The position numbers and the translations under genes were made by a program. A DNA stretch of 64,000 nt from Leptospira idonii. Its GTDB lineage: Bacteria > Spirochaetota > Leptospiria > Leptospirales > Leptospiraceae. The DNA is taken from assembly GCF_004770995.1 (NCBI RefSeq), contig NZ_RQHW01000079.1, positions 62,001 to 126,000 of the forward strand. Reading direction: 5' to 3'. Positions 35,601 through 44,302 of this stretch are shown in pieces. The notes beneath the pieces were generated by a model. The model was given only the letters and a program-made list of their open reading frames with translations, was not told where the DNA came from and did no database searches. How positions within the stretch are numbered: position 1 is the first letter of the stretch; every line of letters starts with the position of its first letter.

Positions 35601-35893
35601 GGAAAACGGAAGAAGAACTGGCTGAAGTGAATGATTCCGAATAAAATGAGTCCGCCTGTCAGCCAACGATGGTAAGCTGCAATCGGATGGTAGTAGAATG
35701 CAGCGATAAAATAGCCTAGCTGGAATAGAGCCAGATAGATGCAGGCTAATCCCATATGTTTGGTGGCAGGTGTTTTGTCTTTTAGTGTTAAGAAAAAAAC
35801 AGACAGGATGGCAATGAGTACTGTGACGATCAGACTGCCGAAGGTGTAATAGTTGGTGAGTACGTGGCTGGAAGAAAAGATGTTTTCACTCAT
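32666..35893 (-). CDS. Membrane SpoIIE/PP2C phosphatase with HAMP and TPR repeats
   Basis: A 1075-residue signalling protein. Residues 1-245 form seven to eight membrane helices. A sensor region of about 245 residues follows (270-515), then a membrane helix near 516-535, a HAMP domain (VNPLYSLLAGVEKVNQGN) and a coiled coil (ENLEEKVKERTKELQEK). The SpoIIE phosphatase domain covers about 640-880: TGDLGGDICITGNL holds the first metal Asp pair, NGDAMGKSMQGAGGSLV the second, and IIGSDGRDDI plus EITDDISMMVL the third. Residues 930-1070 are TPR-like (ALKAAQEALKLDPENFQNL). It would dephosphorylate a STAS-type antagonist on receipt of a periplasmic signal. Transcribed alone. Confidence 0.92.
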   Translation of the reverse strand: MSENIFSSSHVLTNYYTFGSLIVTVLIAILSVFFLTLKDKTPATKHMGLACIYLALFQLGYFIAAFYYHPIAAYHRWLTGGLILFGIIHFSQFFFRFPDNEDKKIADILLYSMSGAAIIVVTWFLYQTAISEKKYHFTAHHWDFNAENASKILGISIVIYSFISFIFMPGYRLYKMEKGKRRALSAMVFSGLIAAIVPNITNVMSRDGAMERSTYLTALVLLFTLTFFLITLVFINTSSERTTFMVKIVGISFVTMLLIMQTFSYLVDQEKETSYDSFSIQKALRALEGGEKSKDILFIVEYEVSSQTLKKSLLPQNINLDLPLVQADLYNTALYDEIATLPTEGYRKSIVSILNKTPYYFEGYKNSILNHLEENQTLEDGELKESVSQLIEKLNKRTFINTNKLSDILTDQFCEEGTSYIQKVKNVDFFRDAILKHLDGCQWDGKEISQRDLRMEMLKFFRYFKPDLTRHYRKDLDGVSHYVAYMSYDAKKKVNREVGFNYRDYRTYMHKSARLELVILAIVLVVLLVVFPLFFRSTLVNPLYSLLAGVEKVNQGNLEVEVPIQTNDEIGFLAESFNGMVTSIRDARRELQDYAENLEEKVKERTKELQEKMDEIHRLKVQQDGDYFLTSLLAKPLFFNANKSSNIHSDFFVHQKKTFEFRNKTGDLGGDICITGNLKLGKPDDFRRYTMAMNGDAMGKSMQGAGGSLVMGVVMNSIMARSAGNKRILNRTPEEWLTDVYEEVNAVFKSFSGTMVISATVMLIDDETGKVWYFNAEHPFSILYRDGKASFIEEELKLRKLGLDSEYPFEVQTFQLLPGDRLIIGSDGRDDIDLTPDEDVRTINEDEMQVLRYVEDADGDIYKVEALIKQAGEITDDISMMVLSYKDEKVAGSVSNTSEPSVEAPVDNFFESTNEEWDKALTTSGAFEEGKILYQNGEIERAIHVMKKAFLGDQTNQKLNKFLGLVSYKGKDYDVASQVLTEFLKENQVSSEYWYYLAMSEKKLGNYEGALKAAQEALKLDPENFQNLINLADVSRLMGNVDRALTYVTRAQGIDPDNKNVVKLTKLLEKATSLN

Positions 35894-35971
35894 GATCGGT
35901 GGCTTCTAGGTTGAAGGATTACTGCAAAATCGTAACAAAAATGTATCTGAAAGCAATTCATTTTCATATAG

Positions 35972-36008
35972 AAAAGGCGTTTGGGTGCATTGCACCAAAA
36001 CGCCTTTT
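35972..36008. terminator. Long-stem hairpin terminator after rlpA
   Basis: An 18-bp arm (35972-35989) pairs with 35991-36008 with a single G-T pair; the centre TGCATTGCA forms the tip. On the minus strand the stem ends in GCCTTTTC, giving a short U run. It lies between rlpA and the SpoIIE/TPR gene, both minus strand. Confidence 0.75.
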
Positions 36009-36037
36009 TGGGATTCCAAGAGGGATTTGTTTTCTTT

Positions 36038-36940
36038 TTATTTATTAGGAATGAAACAATCGATTCCATCGTATTTCATACGTGTTTTTAGGGACTCTGC
36101 TTTCGCTTTATCGGCAAAATCTCCTACTTGTACCACATATCTCCCTTCTCTAGGATAAACGAATACGGATTGGTTGTAGTCCGCTTTCATGGTATCTTTG
36201 TATTTCATCGCTCTTTCTTTTTCAGCAAATACACCTACTTGCACAGTGTACCCTTTTGGGTTTCCGGAAGTTGTGGTAACTGCCACAGGCTTAGAAGTCA
36301 AATTTCCCGGTTTCGGAGTTAACTTTTCCGGTTTCGCAGGAACATCATCCAAAAGTTCTGTATCATCCAGTTCGGCCGCATCCAATTCCTCTTCGCCTTT
36401 TTTCAAAACGCGGATGCCTACTTTGGTAACTCCTTTTTCTTTGAATTCCAAAATTTCCGCCGTTTTTTCGGATACGTCTACGATTCTTTCGTCTACGAAA
36501 GGCCCTCGATCGTTGATGCGAACGACTGCTTCTTTATTATTTTCTAAATTTTGAATCTTAACCAAAGAACCGATAGGAAGGGTTCTGTGTGCCCCTGTCA
36601 TTTTCATTCTGTCGAAAGGTTCTCCGCTCGCAGTAGGTCTTCCTTGGAACTTTTGTCCATACCAGGAAGAAAGTCCTACTTCATCGAAATTTCCGCCGGA
36701 ACTCGGTTTTTTCTCCGGAAGTTGAGATACCGCATCCGTTTTTGTCTTCGGATTCAGATCGTCCAGAATGGATTTTGCCACGGCATCGTCACCTAACCCA
36801 CTAGAGGTTCTGTTCTTTTGAGATCTTTCGAAAAAGATATCTTCAGGATCGCCGGAAGCGCTGTAATTACGTCTTGTAGCATCTGTGGAGGAACAGGAAA
36901 CCAACCACAGAACAATGGATAAGAAAATGAATTTTTGCAT
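36038..36940 (-). CDS. rlpA: RlpA-like septal lipoprotein (DPBB and SPOR domains)
   Basis: The lipobox is LVSC after a signal peptide. A disordered Ser/Lys-rich region precedes the double-psi beta-barrel: LSSWYGQKFQGRPTASGE, AHRTLPIGSLVKI and VRINDRGPFVDERIVDVS, the RlpA signature including the catalytic His and Asp of the lytic transglycosylase. A Pro/Lys/Thr linker leads to a C-terminal SPOR domain (GYTVQVGVFAEKERAMKY...YVVQVGDFADKAKA) that binds denuded peptidoglycan at the division site. Acts in the periplasm. Monocistronic; a terminator follows. Confidence 0.94.
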   Translation of the reverse strand: MQKFIFLSIVLWLVSCSSTDATRRNYSASGDPEDIFFERSQKNRTSSGLGDDAVAKSILDDLNPKTKTDAVSQLPEKKPSSGGNFDEVGLSSWYGQKFQGRPTASGEPFDRMKMTGAHRTLPIGSLVKIQNLENNKEAVVRINDRGPFVDERIVDVSEKTAEILEFKEKGVTKVGIRVLKKGEEELDAAELDDTELLDDVPAKPEKLTPKPGNLTSKPVAVTTTSGNPKGYTVQVGVFAEKERAMKYKDTMKADYNQSVFVYPREGRYVVQVGDFADKAKAESLKTRMKYDGIDCFIPNK

Positions 36941-37050
36941 AATTTTCCCCTTTCTTATGGAATCTTACTTTCAGTTTCGGAGGGTTTTTCGTTTCTCCTT
37001 TAATTTTTATTTCCAGGAATGCAAATTTGTTTTCGATAATTCATCCATAT

Positions 37051-37959
37051 ATGGCTTCTCAAGACATTCAATCTTTTTACAACGAAGCCGTTCGTTTGGA
37101 AAAATCCGGCAATAACAAGGAAGCGAAGGATCTTTACTCAAAAGTAATCGTTTCTGATCCTGCATTTCATCTCGCCTATCAAAACCTAGGCGTAATTTAC
37201 GCCAAAGAGGGAAATCATGCTCATGCGATCGATGCTTTCTCTAAAGCCATCAAGATTTCTCCCGATTTCAAAAACTGTTATAATATTGCGGTTTCTTTTT
37301 ACAGACTGAAGGAATACGAAAAGTCCGTTCATTTCCTCAAACAATCGTTACATTTGGAAAAGAAATTCGTTCTGGCCCACCTGCTTTTAGCGCAAATTTA
37401 TCAAATACAAGAGAATGATGAGAAAACGGAAATTTATCTCACCAATGTGATCAAGATCGATCCCAAACATAAATCAGCACTAGGAGGGCTGGCTATGTAC
37501 TATTACGAAAGGAATCGTTACCCGGAAAGTTTGAGGATGTTGGAAAGATATTTGCTTCTTTATCCTGGAAATGCGCAGCTGCGTCTCATCCAATCCGAAA
37601 TTTTAGCGAAACAAGGTCATTATAAAGCTTCTGCAAATCTTTTAGTGGAGATGTCCAAAACGGATGCAGGTTTTACTTCCTTCAACCAAACTCTTGAAGC
37701 GGCCTGGAAGGAAGAGGATGAAATGGCAAAGGAAAGTTTGCATAGAATCCAAGGTAAGGCGAAGAAGAAATTAAAGGAATTTCAGGCAAAATTAGAACTT
37801 TCTCGCGAAAACCCGGAGGAATTTGCTCCGCCGGATCCGCAGGAAGCTTTGGATTTGAGTTTGTTGTATCTATTCAATGGAAATCCTGAAAAAGCGATGC
37901 AATATTTGGTATTTGCTCAAAAGATGAAGGAAAATACCGATTCTACAGGCTCGTCTTGA
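37051..37959 (+). CDS. TPR-repeat protein
   Basis: The ATG at 37051 is chosen over the TTG at 37027. Residues 1-220 contain about five to six tetratricopeptide repeats, for example DPAFHLAYQNLGVIYAKEG, HAHAIDAFSKAIKISPDF and EYEKSVHFLKQSLHLEKKF. A highly charged segment follows (residues 220-265) and then a last helical pair. No signal peptide, so cytoplasmic, probably a scaffold. It overlaps the next gene as TTGA. Confidence 0.9.
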   Translation: MASQDIQSFYNEAVRLEKSGNNKEAKDLYSKVIVSDPAFHLAYQNLGVIYAKEGNHAHAIDAFSKAIKISPDFKNCYNIAVSFYRLKEYEKSVHFLKQSLHLEKKFVLAHLLLAQIYQIQENDEKTEIYLTNVIKIDPKHKSALGGLAMYYYERNRYPESLRMLERYLLLYPGNAQLRLIQSEILAKQGHYKASANLLVEMSKTDAGFTSFNQTLEAAWKEEDEMAKESLHRIQGKAKKKLKEFQAKLELSRENPEEFAPPDPQEALDLSLLYLFNGNPEKAMQYLVFAQKMKENTDSTGSS

Positions 37960-38870
37960 AACATTTTTTATCCGCTTTTTTTCTACTCAGTTTTCTGTTT
38001 TGTTCCTATCCCATCAAAAAGCAGGAAATGATCGAAGGAGATAAAGTTTTCCTTTCAGCGCAAGAGAACGATCCTGCTTATGCCTGCAACGAAGAAGCTT
38101 TGGTTCTTACCCGCAAGGGTAAGTTGGATTTAGCGGAAGCGAAATGGGATGACTGCATTCAAAAATTCCCCTCCCAACTTTATGTTCATTTGAACCGACT
38201 TCATTTTTATTATGTTTTGGATGAATATGAAGTTTTCAAAAAAAAAGTGGAAGCAAGTTCGCCTAATCGAAATTCACCGATTTACAATCAGCTTTTGCAG
38301 TTCCTTCACGATCATCTTCGTTGGGAAGAGAGAGTCGTTCTTCTGGACGGACTCTTGCGTGTAAAAGGATGGGAGTTATATGCTTCCGAAGAATTGGCAA
38401 AATATTATTTCCAACAGGGAAACATTCCCTTTTCCGAAGCGTATTGGAATCAAATTTTAGAGATCAATCCCTTTCATGAAGAAGCTTTGTTCGGGATGAT
38501 CGAAATCCAAACCCAGAAGGAAAAATGGCATACTGTTTTGGATTATGCGAAGTCGATCTCTATTGCTGCAAAAAAAAATAGAGAGTTTCATTATTTTTTG
38601 GTTAAGGCAAATTTCGAATTAGGCCGTTATGCGGAAGCCTTAAAATGGATCGACTCAGCTCTTCCTTCCGAAAAATCCCAAATTTCTTTTTTGGAAGTTT
38701 GGAGGGATTGCCTTTTGCTTTCCAAAGACGATCCGAGCTGGGCTCCTCTTTTGCCTTACTATCGTAAGGCGGTATCACAGGGATATTCCGTTCCGGAATC
38801 CGTTTTTTTTCCTACCTCGGATCGGTCTGGAAAAGAATTGAGAAGAACGATTCGTGCGGGAAGACAGTAA
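37956..38870 (+). CDS. TPR-like lipoprotein
   Basis: The TTG start overlaps the upstream stop as TTGA. A signal peptide ends in FLFC, a spirochaetal lipobox. The mature part is helical with TPR-like pairs such as LTRKGKLDLAEAKWDDCIQK and EALFGMIEIQTQKEKWHTVL. Together with the preceding cytoplasmic TPR protein it makes a two-gene unit with scaffolds on opposite sides of the membrane, although a physical link is only inferred. Confidence 0.82.
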   Translation: MKHFLSAFFLLSFLFCSYPIKKQEMIEGDKVFLSAQENDPAYACNEEALVLTRKGKLDLAEAKWDDCIQKFPSQLYVHLNRLHFYYVLDEYEVFKKKVEASSPNRNSPIYNQLLQFLHDHLRWEERVVLLDGLLRVKGWELYASEELAKYYFQQGNIPFSEAYWNQILEINPFHEEALFGMIEIQTQKEKWHTVLDYAKSISIAAKKNREFHYFLVKANFELGRYAEALKWIDSALPSEKSQISFLEVWRDCLLLSKDDPSWAPLLPYYRKAVSQGYSVPESVFFPTSDRSGKELRRTIRAGRQ

Positions 38871-38901
38871 GAGCTAAAAGCGCCTGTTTTTAGTTTTTTT
38901 G
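38871..38901 (+). terminator. Possible weak terminator
   Basis: CTAAAA pairs with TTTTAG across a GC-rich loop and is followed by a run of seven T at the end of the TPR lipoprotein gene. The stem is only six A/T-rich pairs. Confidence 0.3.
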
Positions 38902-39702
38902 AATCAGCTTCCAAATTTTTTCGGAATGTTTCAGCTTTAATACGTTATGCGTCCGAATCCAGGGAACTTGTTTTTGCAAAAGATAAATTTCCGCTGCTAA
39001 AGTGGCGTTTTCCCGTTCCATCGGAGGGATGCCACCTAATACATTTCCTAAGAAGGATTTTCTGGAGACACCTATCATTAAGTTAGGAAATTCTTCTATG
39101 ATTTGGTCCAACTGGCGAAGCACTTCGAAGGAAAGTTCCGGATCGGCTCCCAAAAAAAAACCCATTCCCGGATCGAAATACAGAGAAGATTCAGGGACTC
39201 CCCAAGAAAGTAATTCTTCTTTTCGATCGTGGAAGAAGGAAAGCACGGTAGATACCACATTTTTCACGCTTAGATCCGACTTCTCTTCCGCAATTCCCAA
39301 AGTATGAGAATGCATTACGATCAATTTGGTTCCTGGGCGTTTCCGAAGTTCCTCTTGTAGAATCGTTTGGGAATCCGGGTGGGTGAAACCGGTGATATCA
39401 TTGAGACATTTCACTCCCGCCCGCAAAGCTGCCAGTTGCACGGAAGGACGGAAGCTGTCCAAACTCAATCGAATTCCCCTTTGGACAAAATGAGCGATGA
39501 CAGGAGAGACTCGTTGCCACTCTTCTTCTTCGGAAACGAGAGAAGCTTTGATATTGGAAGACTGCCCGGAAAGATCGATCCAATCCGCCCCTTCTTGCAA
39601 TAATCTTTGCCCTTGGGTTATGGCATGTTCTGGGTTTAAAAACTTTCCCCCATCGGAAAAGGAATCTTGGGTGATGTTCAGAATTCCAAAGATTTCACTC
39701 AT
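38890..39702 (-). CDS. folP: Dihydropteroate synthase (divergent loops)
   Basis: The TIM-barrel DHPS fold is clear: GILNITQDSFSDGG at the start, the pABA/pterin loop 2 at residues 43-53, LSLDSFRPS, CLNDITGFTHPDS, YFDPGMGFFLG, IGVSRKSFLG and the RTHNV end. The folate pathway step joins pABA to the pterin pyrophosphate. Loop 2 reads DLSGQSSNIKA where nearly all DHPS have DIGGESTRPGA, so Thr, Arg and Pro of the pABA site are changed, and loop 1 has Gln for Pro (NITQDSF). These are the sites of sulfonamide-resistance mutations. Length normal; lies convergent with the TPR lipoprotein gene. Confidence 0.9.
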   Translation of the reverse strand: MSEIFGILNITQDSFSDGGKFLNPEHAITQGQRLLQEGADWIDLSGQSSNIKASLVSEEEEWQRVSPVIAHFVQRGIRLSLDSFRPSVQLAALRAGVKCLNDITGFTHPDSQTILQEELRKRPGTKLIVMHSHTLGIAEEKSDLSVKNVVSTVLSFFHDRKEELLSWGVPESSLYFDPGMGFFLGADPELSFEVLRQLDQIIEEFPNLMIGVSRKSFLGNVLGGIPPMERENATLAAEIYLLQKQVPWIRTHNVLKLKHSEKIWKLIQKN

Positions 39703-39797
39703 GGTTTTTCATAGAATGAAAGGGGAAGAGGCGGAATAGCCTTATTTTTCCCTTGGCAGATTTTTCCTTTAAACCGATAGATTAGTGAGAAGGGCAG

Positions 39798-41828
39798 ATG
39801 AAATCATTTTATTTTCTCATTCCATTTCTGAGTTTTGGGCTTCTTGCACAACCTCTGCCAAAAACGAAAGATGTTCGTTTTAGTCATCCTCTGAACACTC
39901 AAAACGTAGAGTACAATCCGGTCGTTTCTCCCAACGGAAGGTACTTGGTGTTTCAATCCAATCGTCCCGGAGGAGAAGGGGGGATGGATATCTGGATTTC
40001 GGAAAACAAAAGTTTTCCCGACCGAATCAAAACTCCCGAATGGGAAGCTCCTAAAAATTTCAGAGAATTGAACACTTCCAATTTCGAAGGAATGTTTTCG
40101 ATTCTATTCGATGAGGAAGAAAAACCGTACGAATTGTACTTCACTTCCGTTCGAAATTCGGATGCTAGAGATCCTAAAAAGAATAGAGAAGGTTACGACG
40201 GATTAAATATCTATTATACTAAGATTAATCCTCGAACGGGACTTTGGGCTTTGCCGGTTCATTTGAACGAAGTGAATTCCCATTTCGAAGATAAAATGCC
40301 CGCAATTTCGCCTGATGGATGTTCTATGATCTTTTCTTCCAACCGTCCGGGAGGAAGAGGAGGATATGATCTTTGGATTTCCAAAAGAAATCCTCTAACC
40401 AAAGATAAATCGGAAACGAAAGAAAAAGAATCCGAAACAGATAAACCCAAATTGATTTGCAGGGACGGGATTTGGCAAAAACCGATCGCTTTGGGAGAAG
40501 ACATCAATTCCAAAGACGACGAGATCAGTCCTTCCTATCATTGGGACGGCAATCGGATTTATTTCAGTTCCAACAGAGAAGACAAAAATAAAAAATTCAG
40601 TTTTTATTATGCAGAGACGGATCCTGCAAACGGTCGTTTTTTGAAACCTGTTGCAATGGGTTCTCCTTTTAACACAAAACAGGCGATCAGCGGAGATTCC
40701 ACAGGTTATCCTTTCGATACTCCAGCTGACTATTCCACATACAGTCTTTGGGAAGAAAGCGACAACGAAGGCATTTCCATCACTCACGACGATTTATGGT
40801 TTTACTTCGCTTCCAATCGTCCCGGGGGAGAAGGCCAGTTCGATATTTATAAAACGCAAGTGCCCGAAGATTTAAGAAGAACTTACGAATTTTTATTCAG
40901 AGGTTTGGTGCTCGACGGATCAGAAGCCATCATGATCGGTCTCGATTCCACATTAAAAATCTACGACGACACTAAACCCATTCAAATCATCACTTCCAAA
41001 CGAATCGGAGGAGATCTGACCGGGGAAGACCAAGAGAATTTCAGAACCGTGATCAAAACGGGAAAACTCTATCGTGTGGAAATTTCCTCTCCCGGTTTTC
41101 ATCCTCAGGAAATCCTTCTGGATTTGCGTGGGAACGTAGGAAAAGGAAAGGAACAATATTCTAGAATCGTATTACAGCCGATCCGTCCAGCTAAAGACGA
41201 CAGGCCGGATAAAACGATTAAGGGTATCCGTTTTGTGATCAAAGACCGCAAAACGGATCTCATCATTCCGAACGCAGAAGCTATTTATTTCGATGATTTG
41301 GCTAGAAAGGGGAAAATGATTCCTTCCAAGGACAATTCTTTCACTTTGGAAAAGGAACCGAACATTGGTTTTGAGATTTTAGCCAAGGCCAAAGGTTATA
41401 AAGAAGAGACGTACATTTTCTCAGACAAACAAATCAAGGATTTGGTCGGAAAAGAAACGGTTCTGTATCTGAGAAATTTAAGCGACTTTGACGATCTCTA
41501 CAACACTGTGATTTATTTCCCATTTAACGAAAGAGCGTTGAAGGACGAGGATAAGAAAAAATTGGATCTTTTAGCGGATTATCTGATTCATCATAAGAAT
41601 GAAAAAGTTGAAATCGGCGGCCATACGGATAATATAGGAAAGAAAGAATACAATATTTCTCTCAGCGATGACAGGGCAACTGCGGTGTATCAATACCTCA
41701 GAGACAAAGGAGTTGCGAAGGAGAAAATGAAAGTTCAGGCTTATTATTATTCTCAACCTATCGCAGACAATGAGACAGAAGAAGGAAGAGCCCGTAACAG
41801 AAGGGTGAACTTTAAGAAGATAGACTAG
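39798..41828 (+). CDS. OmpA-family protein with PD40/WD40-like repeats
   Basis: A signal peptide starts the 676-residue protein. The N-terminal half is a beta-propeller of TolB-like PD40 repeats, seen at NGRYLVFQSNRPGGEGG, CSMIFSSNRPGGRGGYD, GNRIYFSSNREDKN and DLWFYFASNRPGGEGQ. A middle beta region follows. The last 110 residues are an OmpA-like peptidoglycan-binding domain: VIYFPFNERALKDEDKK, VEIGGHTDNIGKKEYN and RARNRRVNF. The layout is that of outer-membrane/periplasm tethering proteins common in Bacteroidetes and spirochaetes. The next gene starts one base after its stop. Confidence 0.93.
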   Translation: MKSFYFLIPFLSFGLLAQPLPKTKDVRFSHPLNTQNVEYNPVVSPNGRYLVFQSNRPGGEGGMDIWISENKSFPDRIKTPEWEAPKNFRELNTSNFEGMFSILFDEEEKPYELYFTSVRNSDARDPKKNREGYDGLNIYYTKINPRTGLWALPVHLNEVNSHFEDKMPAISPDGCSMIFSSNRPGGRGGYDLWISKRNPLTKDKSETKEKESETDKPKLICRDGIWQKPIALGEDINSKDDEISPSYHWDGNRIYFSSNREDKNKKFSFYYAETDPANGRFLKPVAMGSPFNTKQAISGDSTGYPFDTPADYSTYSLWEESDNEGISITHDDLWFYFASNRPGGEGQFDIYKTQVPEDLRRTYEFLFRGLVLDGSEAIMIGLDSTLKIYDDTKPIQIITSKRIGGDLTGEDQENFRTVIKTGKLYRVEISSPGFHPQEILLDLRGNVGKGKEQYSRIVLQPIRPAKDDRPDKTIKGIRFVIKDRKTDLIIPNAEAIYFDDLARKGKMIPSKDNSFTLEKEPNIGFEILAKAKGYKEETYIFSDKQIKDLVGKETVLYLRNLSDFDDLYNTVIYFPFNERALKDEDKKKLDLLADYLIHHKNEKVEIGGHTDNIGKKEYNISLSDDRATAVYQYLRDKGVAKEKMKVQAYYYSQPIADNETEEGRARNRRVNFKKID

Positions 41829-41829
41829 T

Positions 41830-42954
41830 ATGATCAATTTGGTAAAACATCATTTCCAATCCGATAGGGATTTTGTGCCTCTGGAAGAGTCGCAAAACCT
41901 GCAAGATCTGTACAAACAGATGATGGAAGCGGAAGGGATTTACCTCAAAGGTTATGATACTCATATCAAAGTTAGGTTCAAAGGACAAAGACCGGACGGG
42001 AATCATATTTTCGAAATGGAGTCGATTCCCGAATCTTTGGGAAACAGTTTCACTGTTCATACAACTCCTTCTTTTCATGCAGAAGTGGAATACGAACTGA
42101 TCAGTCAAAAAGACAATTTGCTTTTGGGAAAACTGAAGGAAAAGAAACAAACCTTTTTTGTCCGCCAAGATCCAAGGAACCATAAGGTATTGGGGAATGT
42201 TCTTGCGAGTAACTTTCTCATTGCAAAAACGGACATCGATTTTTCAAAACTAACAGGAGTTAGTTCTCAGGTAATTTTAACAGACATACATAGAAATTTA
42301 CTCAAAGATTATCCTCAATCTAAAGTAGTGTTTTTATCTTCCAGCGTGAACAGCGATGAGATCGAACTCATGCAGAACTATAAAAAACCTCTTTATCTCA
42401 TCAACACCCAGATGATGGAATCTGCTCCTCTGAAAGAGGTTTTTGATCCTAAATCCAGCTTTGAGGAAGATTTTCTTTTGGAAGATAAAATCGCGGAGTA
42501 CAAAAGGAAAAAAATGGGGTCTTTTTTGTATTACCCTATTTTCATCCAAATGAACGATCTGCACTTTTTCGCCTATTTGAGTTTGGAATATGAAAAATCC
42601 CCCGTTCCCCAGGCGGTTTTCGACTTATATAAAGAAGTTGAAGCGACCTTCCAAGAGAGAATTATGGATTCCAACACTCATATTTTGGATATCAAACAAA
42701 ATGTTTTGAATATATCCAAAACCGGTGTAGCGATTGAAGTGAGGGACAGGGAGATCATCAAATCTTTGAAGATCAAACCTTCCATGACGATAGACATCAA
42801 CTTCAAGATGCAGGCACCCATCCGTATGGCTCTGGAACTCAGACATATGGAAGAAGTGAACGATTTTTTTATCATTGGTAGTCGAATTGTCGGAGTCAGT
42901 GGTGACAAAAAGGCAAAAGACATCTATCACAGTTTAATCGATTTTTTTCGTTAA
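41830..42954 (+). CDS. Soluble protein with PilZ-like C-terminal domain
   Basis: A 374-residue protein without membrane segments. The C-terminal 110 residues (from LNISKTGVAIEV through PIRMALELRHMEE to GSRIVGVSG) have the N/D-x-S-x-x-G-x-x-I/V strand pattern of PilZ domains that bind cyclic-di-GMP, but the RxxxR motif is not obvious, so binding is uncertain. The N-terminal part has a second beta-rich domain (HIKVRFKGQRPDGNHIFEM). A similar two-part layout occurs in the gene at 60065-61243, suggesting a family that may be the Leptospira DUF1577 group. It is one base downstream of the OmpA gene. Confidence 0.6.
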   Translation: MINLVKHHFQSDRDFVPLEESQNLQDLYKQMMEAEGIYLKGYDTHIKVRFKGQRPDGNHIFEMESIPESLGNSFTVHTTPSFHAEVEYELISQKDNLLLGKLKEKKQTFFVRQDPRNHKVLGNVLASNFLIAKTDIDFSKLTGVSSQVILTDIHRNLLKDYPQSKVVFLSSSVNSDEIELMQNYKKPLYLINTQMMESAPLKEVFDPKSSFEEDFLLEDKIAEYKRKKMGSFLYYPIFIQMNDLHFFAYLSLEYEKSPVPQAVFDLYKEVEATFQERIMDSNTHILDIKQNVLNISKTGVAIEVRDREIIKSLKIKPSMTIDINFKMQAPIRMALELRHMEEVNDFFIIGSRIVGVSGDKKAKDIYHSLIDFFR

Positions 42955-42988
42955 ACTAACATTATACTAAAGGCATTTGAGGCCTATT

Positions 42989-44302
42989 TTGAAAGAACAA
43001 AAACTCACAACGGCAAATTATAAAGGCACTAGAGACTTTTTTCCCGATCAAATGAAATTGCGGAATTATCTTTTTTCCGTAATGAAACAAGTGGTTCGTT
43101 CCTACGGATACGAAGAATACGACGGTCCTATGATCGAATCTTTGGATCTGTACCGTGCAAAAACGGGAGAGGAAATCGTCGGGAAACAAATTTACAATTT
43201 CATCGATAAAGGCGGAAGAGAAGTCGCCATCCGTCCGGAAATGACTCCGACTGTTGCCCGTATGGTGGCTAGCAAATTGAGAGAACTTCCTCGTCCCATT
43301 CGCTGGTTTTCTATCCCTAATCTTTGGAGATACGAACAGCCCGGCCACGGAAGACTGAGAGAACACTGGCAGTTGAATGTGGATCTTTTCGGAGTCAATC
43401 ATCATCGTGCCGAATTGGAAATTTTATCTTTGGCTTGCGACATTCTTTTCGCATTCGGAGCTCCTAGAACCTCCTTTCGAGTGAAAGTTTCGCATAGAGC
43501 TTTGTTAGACGAATTTTTTCTGAACGGATTGAATCTTAAACCGGAACAAGCTCAGGAAGTTTCCAAAATCCTGGACAAAAAGAATAAAATCACGCAAGAC
43601 GAATATAAGGCTATGGTTTCCAAATCGATCCCCGGCGATTCGGAAGCGGTGACTAAGATCGATTCTTTTCTTTCCGCAAAGATAGAAACGCTTTCCACAA
43701 TTCCTGGAATCAAAGAGGAAACACTCAAAATAATCTCCGATTTGTTTTCCGATCTTTCCGAAATGGGATTGGGAGACATGGTGGATTTTGATCCTTCCGT
43801 AGTCAGGGGATTCGACTATTACACCGGTTTTATATTCGAAATTTTCGATACTAGCCCGGAGAACAGACGTTCGTTGTATGGCGGTGGTCGTTACGATAAT
43901 TTGATCGGACTTTTTTCCAATGAGGAACTTTCCGGTACAGGTTTCGGTTTGGGAGATGTGACTTTACAAAACTTTCTCCAAACGCATGGTTTACTTCCCA
44001 ATTTGGGAAATGAAAATACAGTTTTCATTCCTTTGCTCGACGATGCTTTTTTTCTAAAAGCGCAGTCTCTTGCGGGGAAGTTCAGAAGCGGTTCCGTGGG
44101 AGTCGATCTTTCTTTGCAAAGCCAGAAGATGGGGAAACAACTTTCCTATGCCGAAAAAAAAGGATACCGTTGGATTCTTTTGTTAGGGGAAGATGAACTG
44201 AGGGACAATACTGTCACTCTCAAAGACATGCTGAATCGGACTCAGGAAGTTTGTTCTTGGGAACAGGCTTTGCAAAAAGTAAAAGAAGTTATCGTTTCAT
44301 GA
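42989..44302 (+). CDS. hisS: Histidyl-tRNA synthetase
   Basis: Class II synthetase. Motif 1 region: EEYDGPMIESLDLYRAKTGEE, motif 2: PIRWFSIPNLWRYEQPGHGRLREHWQ, the His signatures VRGFDYYTGFIFEIFD and LYGGGRYDNLIGLF, given here by their key parts. The C-terminal anticodon domain (ENTVFIPLLDD to EQALQKV) is present. I start it at the TTG at 42989, because GAGG lies six bases before and the protein then begins KEQKLTT, where HisRS proteins start. The stop overlaps the PAP2 gene as ATGA. Confidence 0.96.
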   Translation: MKEQKLTTANYKGTRDFFPDQMKLRNYLFSVMKQVVRSYGYEEYDGPMIESLDLYRAKTGEEIVGKQIYNFIDKGGREVAIRPEMTPTVARMVASKLRELPRPIRWFSIPNLWRYEQPGHGRLREHWQLNVDLFGVNHHRAELEILSLACDILFAFGAPRTSFRVKVSHRALLDEFFLNGLNLKPEQAQEVSKILDKKNKITQDEYKAMVSKSIPGDSEAVTKIDSFLSAKIETLSTIPGIKEETLKIISDLFSDLSEMGLGDMVDFDPSVVRGFDYYTGFIFEIFDTSPENRRSLYGGGRYDNLIGLFSNEELSGTGFGLGDVTLQNFLQTHGLLPNLGNENTVFIPLLDDAFFLKAQSLAGKFRSGSVGVDLSLQSQKMGKQLSYAEKKGYRWILLLGEDELRDNTVTLKDMLNRTQEVCSWEQALQKVKEVIVS

